DNA of 64,000 nucleotides from Chloranthus sessilifolius (GCA_021018995.1 CM037590.1:83608097-83672096), one strand, 5' to 3'. Positions 45,130-56,655 are shown, counted from the stretch's first letter. The notes: generated from the sequence alone by a model not told the origin. Numbers and translations are program-made.

Positions 45130-45860
45130 CTAAACATTTTCAAAAGCATCAAACATGCCATCACAATGCAGCAACTTGGGTAAAGTTTCTTCCACAAGCT
45201 CATCCAGCAGATCAATCATAAAATAGTCCTCAATATCCAAGGGAGGCTGATTTGCTGCATTGTGGACATTCAATTTTACTTTCATATTACCAAAAGATAC
45301 CTCTATTATACCTGATCTACATTGTATACAAGCATTGGTAGTGGCCAAGAATGGCCTGCTCAAAATTACAGGAATGGAGGTAGTGCACTTGCTTGGTTCC
45401 ATGTCAAGAACCAAAAAATCTGCTACATAAAAGAACTTATCAACCCTAACTAACACATCTTCAATAATTCCCACTGGCCTCCTTTCAGATCTGTCAGCCA
45501 GCTGTAATACCATATGTGTGGGCTTCAATTCCCCCAAATCTAACTTCTCATATATTGGATATAGAAGTAGATTCACGCTGGCCCTCAGATCTAATAAGGC
45601 TTTTTCAATGGTGTGATCCCCATGATACAAGGGATTGTGGGAACTCCAGGGTCTTGGAGTTTTGTTGGGATTGCAATGAATAAAACTTGGTTCACTTTCT
45701 CAGTAGAAAAGACCTTGGATAGGTGTATCCTAGATTATCTTTTGTGTGTGTATAAATCTTTCAAAAACTTTGCATAGGCTGGCACTTGCTTGATTGCATC
45801 AAGTAAAGGCAAGTTGACCTTCACTTATTTAAATGTTTCCATCATTTCCTCAACTTTAGC
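45130..45860 (-). pseudogene. Protease region of element D
   Basis: Aspartic protease region with the active-site area IEKALLDLRASVNLLLY, then MVLQLADRSERRPVGIIEDVLVRVDKFFYV and VILSRPFLATTNACIQCRSG. It matches the protease regions of A, C and E in order and wording. Broken fossil. Confidence 0.85.
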
Positions 45861-45899
45861 ATTCCCCTTATCAAACAGAGAAGGTGCTTGAAGTGAATT

Positions 45900-47603
45900 G
45901 GGAAATGGTAAATGAGGGACTGATCTCTGATTTGCTGCCTTAGCAATCTCATCAATTTTTTTTCTTATTTTTGTTTTTATTTTTCCGTTGGGGTTCATCC
46001 ACACCCCCCTTATTTCTTATATGTTGCTCCTGCTGCATATCATGATGGGTTGTTCTCTCTTTTTCTACACTCTGATCAGGCTCAACACCAACCTTGTTGT
46101 CAACTAGCCTCTCACTTCTCAAAGTGGTGATGGATTTAGATTCTTCATGTGATGAAGAAGACCCACCCACCATATACTACCCTTTTGAATTATTCATAGG
46201 CTGACTAGGCAATCTCCCCTCTTCTCTCCTAGTCAAAGTACTAGATAGCTGACCAAGGTGGTCCTCTATCTTCTTAATACTTTGACTATGGGAGTTAACT
46301 GTTTGAGACAAAGTGCTTAGGTTCTTCAATGAAACTAGAACCTGCTCTTCAAATGAGGGTATTCTAGGGGGTGCTAGGGCTGGTGCATTTTGATGCACAG
46401 GTTGCATCATTTGTTGGGCCATAGGCTATAGATATTAGGGCCTTGGGAAGAAATTCTGCTGGTAAGGCTGGACAGTTCTATAGGGCATTGGCTGCTACTG
46501 TTGGTGGTTTTGGAAATTGTCCTACCTCCACCTCAGGTTGGAGTGGTTTCTCCATGGATAACTAATAGCTGGCTGCTGTCCAAAGGACTGAGCAGCATTA
46601 GCATGCTCCATAACTAGATCTAGAAATTATGCAGCAGAGGGACATTCTTCAAGGGAGTGAGTGGGAGACTGGCATATCAGACATGCCTCTTCCACTTTGG
46701 CAGCCATTAGAGACTGCATTGCTCCCATCAACTTATCAAACTTCTGAGTCAAACTATATACCGATCTCTCTAAATCATTATAACCACTGACTTCATATAT
46801 TTTTCCTCTTATTGTGTTCTCTTTCATCAATTTAGTTGGAGACTCAATTTCCCTACACAAGGTTTCCTGCTGCATTGAATTCTCTCCAATAACCTTAAAC
46901 AACTCCTAGGCTTCATCAGCTATTTTATGAAGGTAAGTACCTCCATAAGAGGCATCCACCATATTTCTACTTTTTGGATCAATTCCTTGATAGAAACTTT
47001 GTACAAGTTGCTATTGAGGAATTTGGTGATGGGGGCATTGCCTTAACAGCTCTCTAAATCTTTCCCAAGCCTCGTAGAAGCTTTCAGTTGAGAAAATGAT
47101 ATGATACTTTTTCTCAACTGACTTGTTCTAGACATGGGAAAGAACTTAGCCAAGAATTTACATTGCAGGTCATTCCAAGAGGTAATACTGTTGGCTGAGA
47201 GCATAGACAATCAGGCCCTAGCTTTGTCCTTTAATGAAAAAGGAAAGAGTCTAAGCTTGTTGGCTTCCTCCCCCAAACCAACAATATTAAAAGTAGTAAA
47301 CAAAGCAAGAAATTCATCAACATATTTGTATGGGTCCTCTTTACTCAACCCATGCAAAGAATGTAACATCTGAATTGTTGAAGACTTGATCTCATAATTT
47401 TCCTCCACAGCAAGAAATTGTATACAGGAAGGAGAATTATATGCACTAGGTGCATAATATTCTCTCAACAATCTACGTTGCTCACCCATTTCAGTAGTCT
47501 CTGATTCAGCAGGTGTATGTGTAACTTGTCAAAACCTAAGAATCCTCTCAACTTCAAGATTTCATGGTAAAATCTCAGGGTCGAGAGTTCTTCTTCCAAA
47601 CAT
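45900..47603 (-). pseudogene. gag of element D
   Basis: It starts at about 47603 with MFGRRTLDPE, the same opening as in E. Capsid blocks include LREYYAPSAYNSPSCIQF, FKxLHGLSKEDPYKYVDEF-like sequence and KLRLFPFSLKDKARA (47489-47211). A CCHC knuckle ACLICQSPTHSLEECPSA lies at about 46640-46690. The post-knuckle block VNSHSQSIKKIEDHLGQL is at 46422-46177. Tat element F is inserted just outside the start. Broken fossil. Confidence 0.86.
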
Positions 47604-47989
47604 ACACCACTGTAGACACCCAGATTTTACCCAAGGCCTTATCGAAGCACATTTCGAGAGAGGCGCATTCTCGAGCTTTTGATGGCATGTATGGAACCCT
47701 TAGGAATCACCCTAGATCCCCTAGGAACTTGCCCCAAACTTTTAGAAATCAATCCTAACCCTTAGAATCCGTTCTGAACCTAAACCTAACCTTCTGAGCC
47801 TTGGAAAAGGAGTGGTACACCGGAACTAGCTACGGCCTTCTACTATAATCAAATCTTATACCATTGCAAAGTAGAAGTCGCCAGCTTTTCAACAGTCTAA
47901 GAATCACCCCAATCGAAGTTATACATCGAAATATATGGCGGTTCAAACCTGGAGGGCAAAGGAGTAATTTCAAGTGGGCCCCCTTGGGA

Positions 47990-48240
47990 TTTGGCGCAAC
48001 TTATAGTTGCGCCAGGCCATTTCTTCCCAGAAATGGGTTGTACCAGTTATACTTTTGCCTGGTGCAACTATTAGTTACGCCAGGCCATTTTCCCAGAATT
48101 TAAGCCTGGCACAACTAATAGTTGTGCCAGTATTAAAGTCGACCCTACCCTCGCGAGGCAAGTTCCAAGGCACTGTTCAACACTGTTTTACTATACATTT
48201 GCCTGGCGCAACTATTAGTTGCACCAGGCATATGAATAGT
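47990..48240. repeat. GCGCAACTATTAGTTGCGCC word island in LTR F
   Basis: Six or so copies of GGCGCAACTATTAGTTGCGCC, GGCGCAACTTATAGTTGCGCC and variants (GCACAACTAATAGTTGTGCC) at roughly 50-bp intervals. Each is a near-perfect palindrome of about 20 bp. The same word returns at 50035-50175 in the leader of the same element. Confidence 0.88.
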
Positions 48241-48509
48241 AACCCTGTCTTTTTGCCCAAAAATTTGTGATTGGGGTTTGACTTGTTGACCACCTTGACC
48301 TTTGGGGTGTATTTTGATAGTTCTGTTGCACCCTTCTACACCCTATTTGTAACCCATTAAGTGGCCTAAAGCCTCACCCTATCATCCACCATTGGAGGAC
48401 CTTCTCCCACATTTTAAGACTCCAAGAACCCTAGAAAACCTTAGATGTTAGATTACCTAATTCATAATCTTGATTAGCATCTAAACACCCTCCTAACCAA
48501 CCCATTTCC

Positions 48510-48518
48510 TATAAATAG
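48510..48518 (+). promoter_or_regulatory. TATA box of LTR F
   Basis: TATAAATAG followed by GACCCCCGCCCC, a strong plant TATA context in the middle of the LTR. Confidence 0.72.
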
Positions 48519-49241
48519 AGACCCCCGCCCCTTGGTTTAGGAGTTGAGAAATTTGCTTAAGAGAGAAAGAGCTCAAAGTAAGAAGTTCTTCCTCCCTTTT
48601 GTGCACCATTTTTACCTAAATTCCAAAATCTCTCAATCTCATTTCAAGCTTGTTCTTGCATCCAAAACCCTTAGGCTAGGTGTGTGTGATCCCCTAGCCT
48701 CCCTTCTCTACCTCTTAGCTTCAAGTCTTTAGAGTTAGAACCCTATTCCATACCATACAAAGCCTTCAAGATCTCATCAAAGCAAGCCACGCAAGGCTCT
48801 CCTACGATGCTAGAAGTGCCCGAGGGCTCCGGCTCTCCCCTTTCTTCTCCTATCTCTTTTTGGCGTTTCCCATCCCCCCATTTGTGCCGTTACACCACCG
48901 AATTTTAGGAAGGAACGGAGGGGCACAAATAGGATTGGAAGCCCATTTGGGCAAGAGGAAGCTATTTTTCTCTCTTTTACTTTATTTTTGTTTTGGCCAT
49001 AAGTAGAGACCGCGTTAAGCGGGTTGATCGAGTGTCTAACACCTTCCCGATCGATAACCGAAGCCCCTACCCAAGAGTCTTTGGTGTGGACCAGAATCAG
49101 AGTCATATTTTTAGCACTTCGGTGTTCATAAAAAGGAACTAGGTTTCTCGGGACACTGAAAGCTCCGGGTGGCGACTCTATATTTTCGTTAGAGAGCGCA
49201 TCATCGTGGTGGGATCGTCAAAAATCCCACGGTTGCACAGA

Positions 49242-49259
49242 TGGCGACTCTGCTGGGGA
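49242..49259 (+). promoter_or_regulatory. Primer binding site of element F (tRNA-Arg type)
   Basis: TGGCGACTCTGCTGGGGA, two bases inside the LTR. This is the primer site usual for Tat/Ogre elements and differs from the tRNA-Asp site of the Athila copies. Confidence 0.85.
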
Positions 49260-49378
49260 TAGCTTGTAGAGCTTCCCCTTGAAATTTGGCTATTTATTGT
49301 TTGATTTGACTAATATTTTTACTATTTTTTTGTGTATTATTTTTTATTTTACTCACCCCTACTTTTCCATCGTTTATG

Positions 49379-49560
49379 TGCCTTAGCTGATTGGTGGGCC
49401 TACATGCGCATTATCCTTTAATTTTCTTTACTTTTCTATCATTTTTGGTGCCTTAGCTGATTGGCGGGCCTACTTGTGTATTGTCTTTCAATTCCCTTTA
49501 AATTTCTGTCATTTAAAGTGCCTTAGCCGATTGGCGGGCCTACTTGCACACTCATATCTC
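49379..49560 (+). repeat. Tandem repeat (about 70 bp x 2.6) in leader of F
   Basis: Three successive copies begin TGCCTTAGCTGATTGG at about 49379, 49450 and 49519, each followed by GGGCCTAC and a T-rich part, the last one partial. They lie in the leader shortly after the primer site. Confidence 0.85.
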
Positions 49561-50657
49561 AACAGTGGACGCCGGCCGTAATGGCGGCACGAGATCATCA
49601 CCCTCGGACTTTGAACTAAAGAAAACTTCCATAAAAAAAAAAGTTTTGAAAGAAAATTAAAATTGAACCAAGTTAGGGAGCTTAATTAATTTGCTTTTAC
49701 GGGATAGATTTTAAAAGGGCTGGGTTTAGGCACACATACAACCACCCAGGTCTTAGTATGGGGCAGCCCCTAGTGGTGATGATCCAGAAAAGTCCCAGCC
49801 CACCTAGTATCTGAGAAAGCGCTTACGTCAGAGGTATATCAGCTGGGTTCCCATTTCAAAGCTTAAAACCCTTGGGGAGCGCGCTAGCGAGTTATACCAG
49901 ACTCAAACCTTTAGGATTCGGTGAGGAGAGAATCGATCATATAAAGTCAAGTAGTTCTCGGAAGCCCAACTTCCACAGAAACCCAAAACAGACCCATCTT
50001 CAGGCTGTTATTCCCTGTTGTTTTAGAATCTGGAGCACCATTTTTGCCTGGTGCAAGTATTAGTTGCACCAGTATAAAATTGGGAATTTATAACTGGCAC
50101 AACTAATAGTTGCGCCAGTGTAAAAAAGGGCCCCTGCAACCTTTGCGCATGTATTAGTTGCGCCAAGTTTGCCTTGACAGTAGCAGCCCAAAATCTGAGG
50201 CTCTTTTCACCTCCCGAGTCTCTCGGTCAGTGTGCTTAGTGCCTTTATTTGGGCCCCGCTATCTCTGACACCCAATACGCCCCTGCCGGTCAAAAGAAGG
50301 CAACTTCTTTTTGGCTCATCCTGGGGGATAGGGTTGTTTGCCTCGATTTTTGTGCCTTCAATAGATCGAAGGTCCTCTTTCAATTCTTCTGAAGTGCATC
50401 AAAATCGTCGCCGCGGGTCTCAAATCAGGGTACGAAGGCCACTCGAGAAGGGAATTTTAAGGCCTCAGAACCTTTATTTTACAAAAAAGGTCTTTCCAGA
50501 AAAATTAATTAATTAAAAATCAAAAAACCTAAAAAAATAGAGTTCTTGTGGTGCCGACACGACGACATCATCTTGCCCTCCATCATCCTGTAGGGGAAAA
50601 AGGAGGAGGATTTTTTGGCCTTATCCAAGGCACCCTTACCCAACCCGTTCCCGTAGA
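49561..50657 (+). other. Leader of element F (rest)
   Basis: About 1.1 kb between the tandem repeat and gag with no supported coding sequence. It contains the second word island of F at 50035-50175. Long leaders are usual for Ogre-type elements. Confidence 0.65.
50035..50175. repeat. Second GCGCAACTAATAGTTGCGCC word island of F (leader)
   Basis: Three copies: a decayed GGTGCAAGTATTAGTTGCACC, GGCACAACTAATAGTTGCGCC and GCGCATGTATTAGTTGCGCC. They are the same palindrome as in the LTR of the same element, 480 to 620 bp upstream of the gag start. Confidence 0.83.
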
Positions 50658-53110
50658 ATGTCGTGGGTAGTAGACTCGGCTTACGCCAATCCCGACTCAT
50701 CCCCACCACATTCTCCAACCCACTCCCATTCGGGAGAAGTTTTTTCCACCATCCGCCTCACCCAATCACCCTTTGCCGTTACCGGCCCATTTGGCGCCCC
50801 CATTTTCCCCACCACTACCTCCCAAAACATCCAAAGTCCAACCCCCAACTCCCCATCTTTTGCTCAAACCATGTCCATACCAAATCCATCACATTTCCCA
50901 CCCATATCCATGACGAACCCAAACCCATTCTCCCAATCCACATCCATGCCCCATTTCCCATCTTCCCCCTATAGGCCCAATCCACCCATATTCACATACA
51001 CTACATCCGCCCTATCCAACCCCCCACAAATCCCCCCATCTACTCAGGTCATGCCCATTTTTATCGGGGCCATGCCTTGTTTTTCCCAAACATCCACACC
51101 CCACCATCATCATCCCTAAACATCCCTAATCCTTTCCCATCATTTACCCCACCTCAACTCTCCAATCCACCTCATACCCCCTCACATATCATGGTCATGC
51201 CAAATTATACTAGGGCCATGCCCAATTTTCCTTCCACATCCATCCCATCCATACCCAATCATCCCTTAAATCCACCACCCACATCTGATCCTCCCTCCAT
51301 GACCATGATGGAGGAGATGTTTCAAGCCTACTCCTCATGGAAGGCTTCCCAAAATACCTCTCCTCCACACCCCACATCCTTGAACCCATCCCAAACCTTA
51401 GCCAACCTCCATGATTCACTCCCCCATGACCCCCATCAACCTCCCATAATTCACACCATCCAAACCCCCACTACCCACTTGCCCTAAGGCCCCATGGCCC
51501 AACCTCCCACTGCACTTACACCCCAAGGCCCAATGGCCCAATCTCCAACCTCCCACATGCCCCAAGGCCCATTGGCCCAAACCCCCTTTTTCCAGGGCCC
51601 AATGGCCCAATACCCTACCACCCAAACCTACCCATGGCCCATACCCATCAAGGGCCCATGGCCTAGACCCATCATCGGCCCATGGCCTAGACCCACCAAG
51701 GGCCCATGGCCCAAACCCACCAAGGCCCACTGGCCCAAACCTATCAAGGGCCCATGGCCCAAAATGACCAAGGCTTCATGGACCAAGCCCAAACCCCACA
51801 CTCATACCTTCCACAATACCCCCAACATTTCACCCAACCTTCACAGCGGGGTCAAACCCATGCCATACCCCAAACCCAATTTTCTCATGGCCCCACACCC
51901 CAAGGCCATCTCCAAACCTTCCCCCATATCCAATGGCCCCATCAGGCCCCACCCCAAAACCAAACTTCCATTTATCCCATCACCCAACAAACCTTTCCTC
52001 ACCCCCAATGGGCTCACCCAACTCCCACTCATGTCATTCCCATCCAACCAATGCAACACCAACAAGAGAATCCTGCCCTCACTGCACACTATGCCGACCA
52101 ACAGTATGAAGAGGACGATTTTAGGAATAGTGAAGCCTATGCTAGGGCATTGACCAGCCTTAACCCTCCTCCCATTATTGCCCACCCCTTGGTGGCCCAG
52201 AGTGAAGTCCAGCCAACGGCCGAGAAAGCAGCCCCTGTATCGAAAGAGTCAGAGCAGCTGAAAAAACAGTTGGATAAAATTCAAAAGCAATTAATGAAAA
52301 TGGGTGGTGCCGAAATCCACGCCACAAACGTCACAGATTTGTGTTTTTTCGCTGAGGTCCCCTTGCCCTCCAAATTTAAAATGCTGGCCTTCGACAAATA
52401 TAACGGCACCGACAATCCTATTGCACACCTGAAGTCCTACTGTGGGGACATGTGCCAATATGGAGGGGATGAAAGACTACTAATAAAAGACTTTCAGAAG
52501 AGCTTGACCGGTCCGGCTTTGAGATGATTCATATATTTGGAACCATCCATGATGAAAACATGGAAGGACTTGACGCACCTCTTTCAAGAATAATATATCT
52601 ACAATATAGACATTGAGCTGCATAAGTCGGACATGGCTCGCTTGAGGCAGAACTCGAATGAGACCTTCAGCGACTATCTGGGACATTAGAGGGCACTGGC
52701 AGCTCAAGTCAGAAATAGAATACCTGATGATGAGCAGATAGAGATGATCTCAAAAAATACTCTACCAGTGATATCAGACTTTTTGGTGTACCAGCAGCAA
52801 TCCAGCTTTGCTGATCTGGTAAAAAATGTTAGTCGATGTGAGGATGCCATCAGGGAAGGCCGTCTGAATAAGAACATACCGAGTGGAGCCAGTGGGGTTA
52901 GGAGGTTTTCAGAACAAAGGAATGAGAAGAGAATAGGGGCCGATATTTAGAACATTGCCAATAACAGGCCCAATAATAATACCACCCTGTTTCAATTTCA
53001 GGCAGCCCCGCTAGCACCAGTTAGAACTGAGTAGATGCAGAGAATAGGGAATGGGCAAGAAATGTAAATGACTCCGGAGCAGAGGAGAGCCTGCTATGAT
53101 CGAGTTTTTA
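50658..53110 (+). pseudogene. gag of element F
   Basis: Tat/Ogre Gag. The N-terminal half (about 50658-52080) is very rich in proline, with an expanded section of GPMAQ and GPWPKPTK-like repeats at 51490-51780. The capsid part (about 52330-52900) has the family block LPSKFKMLAFDKYNGTDNPI, then HLKSYCGDM and TGPALR, and a later SSFADLVKNVSRCEDAIREG. It would form the particle shell. Broken fossil. A cell-wall extensin was considered for the proline-rich part and rejected because of the context. Confidence 0.82.
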
Positions 53111-53189
53111 TGCCTCTGAGGTAATCTTTGATTGTACTTTCACCCTTGTTAGTAGAAAAGGGATTAGTCACTGTTCGTCAGTCGCAACC

Positions 53190-53520
53190 TCCTCCTCACC
53201 CGATCCCAAGGAACTATGACCCAAGTACCCACTGTAATTTCCATCAGGGTCGAAGTCATCCGACTGATCGCTGCTTCCCATTGAAGCACGCAATCCAAAA
53301 TTTGATTGATGCCAGGAAAATAATTCCACCAGCACCTTCTCAAGTAAACCACCACGCAAACATCCATCAAGTCCCATTACCCCCACATCCTACCAGAGGA
53401 GCAGGTCCCAGACCCACCATCGGGGCAATAGAAAGTGAGGAGGAATTTGAATTTGATCCGTCCGATTACATCAATGATCGGGAGAGTTATGTGGCACCAT
53501 TGCCAAGGAATAATAAGAAA
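53190..53520 (+). pseudogene. Gag C-terminal finger region of F
   Basis: YDPSTHCNFHQGRSHPTDRC holds a Cx2Hx4Hx4C arrangement, the nucleocapsid-like finger characteristic of Tat/Ogre Gag (Athila uses Cx2Cx4Hx4C). It is followed by LKHAIQNLIDARKI, a block usual in this lineage. Confidence 0.78.
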
Positions 53521-54340
53521 GGAATGTTGGGGTGATTGAACCCCTAAATTTATCTGATTATTTTTCTAGCCCCGCACCACAAGTCGAGCCCTTAGATCTC
53601 AGGGCATACTTTCCATCACCCACACCTGACAATTATGTACACATAAATGCATATCAATCATACACCACCACCCCCATCAACTACCCAATGAACCAGTAGG
53701 CCCCCAATCCTCCATCGCCAATAAATTATCAATGGCCTATGCCCACCCCATTACCCCCAGTTCAACCACCTGTAAGATCTACCACTCCCATTAATTACCC
53801 CATGGCCCATCAAACCCCCAATCCTCCACCACCCATCAACCACCAATGGCCTACCTTTACCCCTTTTCTCCCGGTACCACCACCCTCAAGCTTCACCACC
53901 CCCATTTGGCCTAATCTAGCCACCCGACCTGCCACCACCGAAATAAACCAAGTGTTGCCCACACCTCCAGAGCCACCTGTACATACCCATCAAGTATTGA
54001 CAGCCATACTTTTCTAGCTCTCGGGACCAACCTATGATCCTCATCAGGTCTCGCTAAGCTACGAGCAAACAGATGTCAATACCGACAGTAGCAGTGGACT
54101 TCGTCACGCAGTCTGGGAGGATATCAAAGTAGCCAGAAGCACCAGTAGCAGCACAAGCCCAACCAGAGGGGAAGAAGGATAGCAAACTAGAGACTCAGCT
54201 AAGGAGAATGCCTGCCCATATCACTGTGTGGGATCTGTTAATGATGCCCCCACTCCATTTCCAAGCATGAATGGGGGCGTTGAAAAATGCACATGTGTCG
54301 CTCTAAGTTAGCCCAGACGAAGTCCGGCAGATAATTGGTC
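53521..54340 (+). pseudogene. Gag-protease linker of F
   Basis: A proline-rich linker (PMPTPLPPVQPPVRS, NHQWPTFTPFLPVPPPSS) with repeated INYPMAHQ / INYQWPMPTP phrases, followed by HITVWDLLM-like sequence near 54220, a block seen before the protease in Ogre-type polyproteins. Broken fossil. Confidence 0.6.
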
Positions 54341-54342
54341 AA

Positions 54343-54800
54343 GTGATGGCTCCTAATGCCATTTCATTTTCTGGCGCTGACTTACCAGAGGAAGGAGGTA
54401 GCCACTCGAAATCCTTCAGTATAATCGTTGAGTTAGGAAATATTATTATCCCCTTGGTTCTAATTGATAATGGGTTCACATTGAATATATGCCCATTAAG
54501 AACTGCCACCAAGATCAGGGTCGATCCATGCATGTTGAGGCCCACGAGAACCAGCACTAGAGGTTTTGACAATACCAGGAGAGAAATACTGGGAGAAGTT
54601 GATCTTGAACTATTGATAGGGCCAATGACCTTTTTCATCTTGTTTCAAGTAATGGACATCAAATCCTCATTTAATATGTTTTTAGGGCGCCCATGGCTGC
54701 ACGAGGTCGGAGCCATACCTTCAACATTGTACCAGAAACTCAAATTTACATCTGGGCACAAGATTATCATAATCATCGGCGAGGGGCATAGTGAGAAAGA
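54343..54800 (+). pseudogene. Protease region of F
   Basis: Retropepsin-like region: HSKSFSIIVELGNIIIPLVL leads into the active-site area LIDNGFTLNICPL. The TSTRGFDNTRREILGEVDLEL and FLGRPWLHEVGAIPSTLYQK blocks are typical of Tat/Ogre proteases. It is part of one of the longer open stretches of F (251 residues). Broken fossil. Confidence 0.78.
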
Positions 54801-54939
54801 GAAGGCCGCTAATAGCGTTGAGAAGCCCAATATGCTGGATATACCGCGCACCGCTGAGGATGTCGACCTCCACAGCTTCAAATATGAGGTGTTGGCAATA
54901 CTCCTGGAGCCCATGGAGGGCATCATTCCTAAAAGTAGA

Positions 54940-55085
54940 GGCAGAATGGTAGCAGCAGTGGCTATGCTCCAAAAGTGGGGCTATCAGAAAGGAAGGGGTC
55001 TAGGACTCAGATTACAAGGAAGGAAAGAGCCAGTTATCTCCAAGGGGCAGAAGGTCCAATTCGGGTTAGGTTACAAGCCCACGGA
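54940..55085 (+). pseudogene. G-patch-like domain of F
   Basis: MLQKWGYQKGRGLGLRLQG fits the G-patch pattern (hydrophobic, K-x-G-Y, then G-x-GLG), followed by FGLGYKPT. Tat-lineage polyproteins commonly carry such a motif after the protease. In betaretroviruses a G-patch next to the protease helps RT and RNA binding. The role in plants is not known to me. Confidence 0.7.
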
Positions 55086-55099
55086 GGAAGAGGTTTGAG

Positions 55100-55624
55100 A
55101 GGCTAAAGAGAAAGTTAGGGTCACTGCAGCTGCAAGAGCTCAAGGAATCAGCATAGAAGTGAAACCTCGCCCTAGGCCGCACATCAGGGAATCCTTTGTC
55201 GGTGCTGGGGTCATAAAGATCGATCGAAATGGGGTAACCCATTTGACCCTTCACAAACCCATAGCCCCAATCCATCCCACCAATCCCTACATCACCCTTC
55301 GAAGCCTAGAGATAGACTTGGTCGCGTTATCCCTCTTCGAGGAATGACGGCCAGTACCTGAACAAACTCTCCCTGTGGTGAATCACCATAAAACTATGTT
55401 AACATTTGAGGGTATCATCTTAGACGAAATGGGGATCAACATGATGGAGGCTTACTCTAATAGGCCATATCAGTTAGCACCCTCCATCCAATCAGGTAAA
55501 GAAGCGGCCTCTCAGGTACGCAACTGGGCATCTTTTCCCCAAACCCGAGAAGCAGAGAGTGACCTAAAATTTGGCACCTATTTCCCAAAAAAAAACAACC
55601 TATAAAAAGTTAAATAAGCCCTAA
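55100..55624 (+). pseudogene. Protease-RT linker of F, up to element E
   Basis: It contains RPRPHIRESFVGAGVIKI near 55165 and a further open stretch to about 55605. It ends in an A-rich run and the GCAGG target site at 55625. Ogre elements are known to splice out an intron between protease and RT, and the A-rich sequence on both sides of element E would fit that intron. Confidence 0.5.
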
Positions 55625-55629
55625 GCAGG
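55625..55629. other. Target-site duplication GCAGG (left copy, element E)
   Basis: GCAGG directly before LTR E, repeated at 63408-63412 directly after the inverted end of E. The match shows that the odd two-ended structure integrated as one unit. Confidence 0.82.
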
Positions 55630-55889
55630 TATTAAGTGGTGAAAAATACCACTTTTCACCCTTTAACCTGACCTTTGATAAACCTGTGAGGACACTAATA
55701 AACCTCTGTTGAATTTATTTTGTAAATAGCAATAAAAGATGAAAACAATGCAGAAAAACACTTAAGAATGCCCACAAAGAAGTCATCTCACAGCATAGTA
55801 CAGACCCAGCAATAGCACATTAGAGGGTCGCACACCATTGGGCCCTTGGAGTGTGTGGCCACAGCAGAGCAAGGCATAGGAAGTGAAAA

Positions 55890-56480
55890 CAGGCTGAAAA
55901 CATCCTATCGGGAGGTCATCTGAAGACTTCGATAGGAGCTGAGAGTTAAACTAGAGGAATTCATGCAGTTAGTGAGGCTTCGATAGGATCTAAAGGTAGA
56001 GAAAAGAAGGATTCGTGAGGATTATGGAATTTGATAGGAGCCAAGGACCTATCAAACAGCTAAAAGAAAGATAGAGTTCATCCTGTCAAAAACTGTCTAA
56101 GGAGAAAAGGGAACCTATCGGAAGGTTTCTTGAACCTATCGGAGGACCACCTGGACCTATCGAAATGGAGATGCTGGAACAGCACCTATCAAAGGATACT
56201 TGAGCCTTTCGATACGAGTGAGGGCCATCCTATCGAAGTGATGGCATGTAAAGCTAAAACCTGTCAAAACAGTCATCCAACCTATCGAAATGCTCCTCCA
56301 GCCTGTCGAATGCTCCAGATAAAGCGCAGTGAATGCTGAAGCCTCAAGGCTCGTCCTATTGGAACTTATCAAAGAGATTGGAGAACCTAGTGAAAGGACT
56401 AAAAATCTCTACTTGAACCTGTCGGAAGCTTCCCCAACTTGTCAAAATCGTGTACAAAACTTCTCAGAAAATCAACTATG
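55890..56480. repeat. CCTATCGA word island in U3 of LTR E
   Basis: CCTATCGGGAGG, TTCGATAGG, CCTATCGGAAGG, CCTATCGAAATG, CTATCGAAGTG, CCTGTCGAATG and decayed CCTATCAAA forms occur about every 20-40 bp. The word is close to that of D but reads CCTATCGA(A) rather than CCTCTCGACAGG. It recurs internally at 60905-61265. Confidence 0.85.
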
Positions 56481-56655
56481 CACACGCTACAACTTGGTGA
56501 CCTACTACACGCAACTCGAGGCACTTGGTGACCGACATGACAATTCTAGGAGGTGCCCTAGGAAACCCTAATCGACCCACGTGCTCTAATAGAACCCTAA
56601 CAAACTTTGAGGACCTTCGAGAAGGGAGTTTTGGTAGGAAAATAGGAGAGAAAGC

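Larger units (their letters stand above)
31668..47610 (-). mobile_element. Element D: Athila-type Ty3/gypsy retrotransposon (3' LTR to gag)
   Basis: A minus-strand element seen from its 3' LTR (31668-36246, holding a 2.3-kb insert) through polypurine tract, 3' noncoding part, env-like region, word island, integrase, RNase H, RT and protease to the start of gag at about 47603. There Tat element F is inserted, so D's leader and 5' LTR are expected beyond the right edge. Its word is CCTSTCGAYAGGTT-like, unlike that of A and C. The TAAGA at 31663-31667 may be half of its target duplication. It is broken, with more than ten breaks. Confidence 0.88.
47611..49239 (+). repeat. 5' LTR of element F
   Basis: A 1,629-bp LTR that begins TGTAGACACCCAGATTTTAC, the classic start of many plant Tat/Ogre LTRs, and ends GGTTGCACA two bases before the primer site. 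TATAAATAG lies at 48510-48518 and the word island at 47990-48240 upstream of it. The U5 end contains AGCTCCGGGTGGCGACTC-like sequence common in this lineage. Confidence 0.87.

Noticed and set aside
50658-52080. Host extensin or other proline-rich cell-wall protein gene
   Set aside because: It runs directly into a Tat/Ogre capsid region, follows an LTR, primer site and leader, and has no signal peptide.
56130-56571. Open frames across the word island of LTR E as a host gene
   Set aside because: They lie upstream of the TATA box in U3, consist of the repeated word, and are open on both strands because the word is palindromic.
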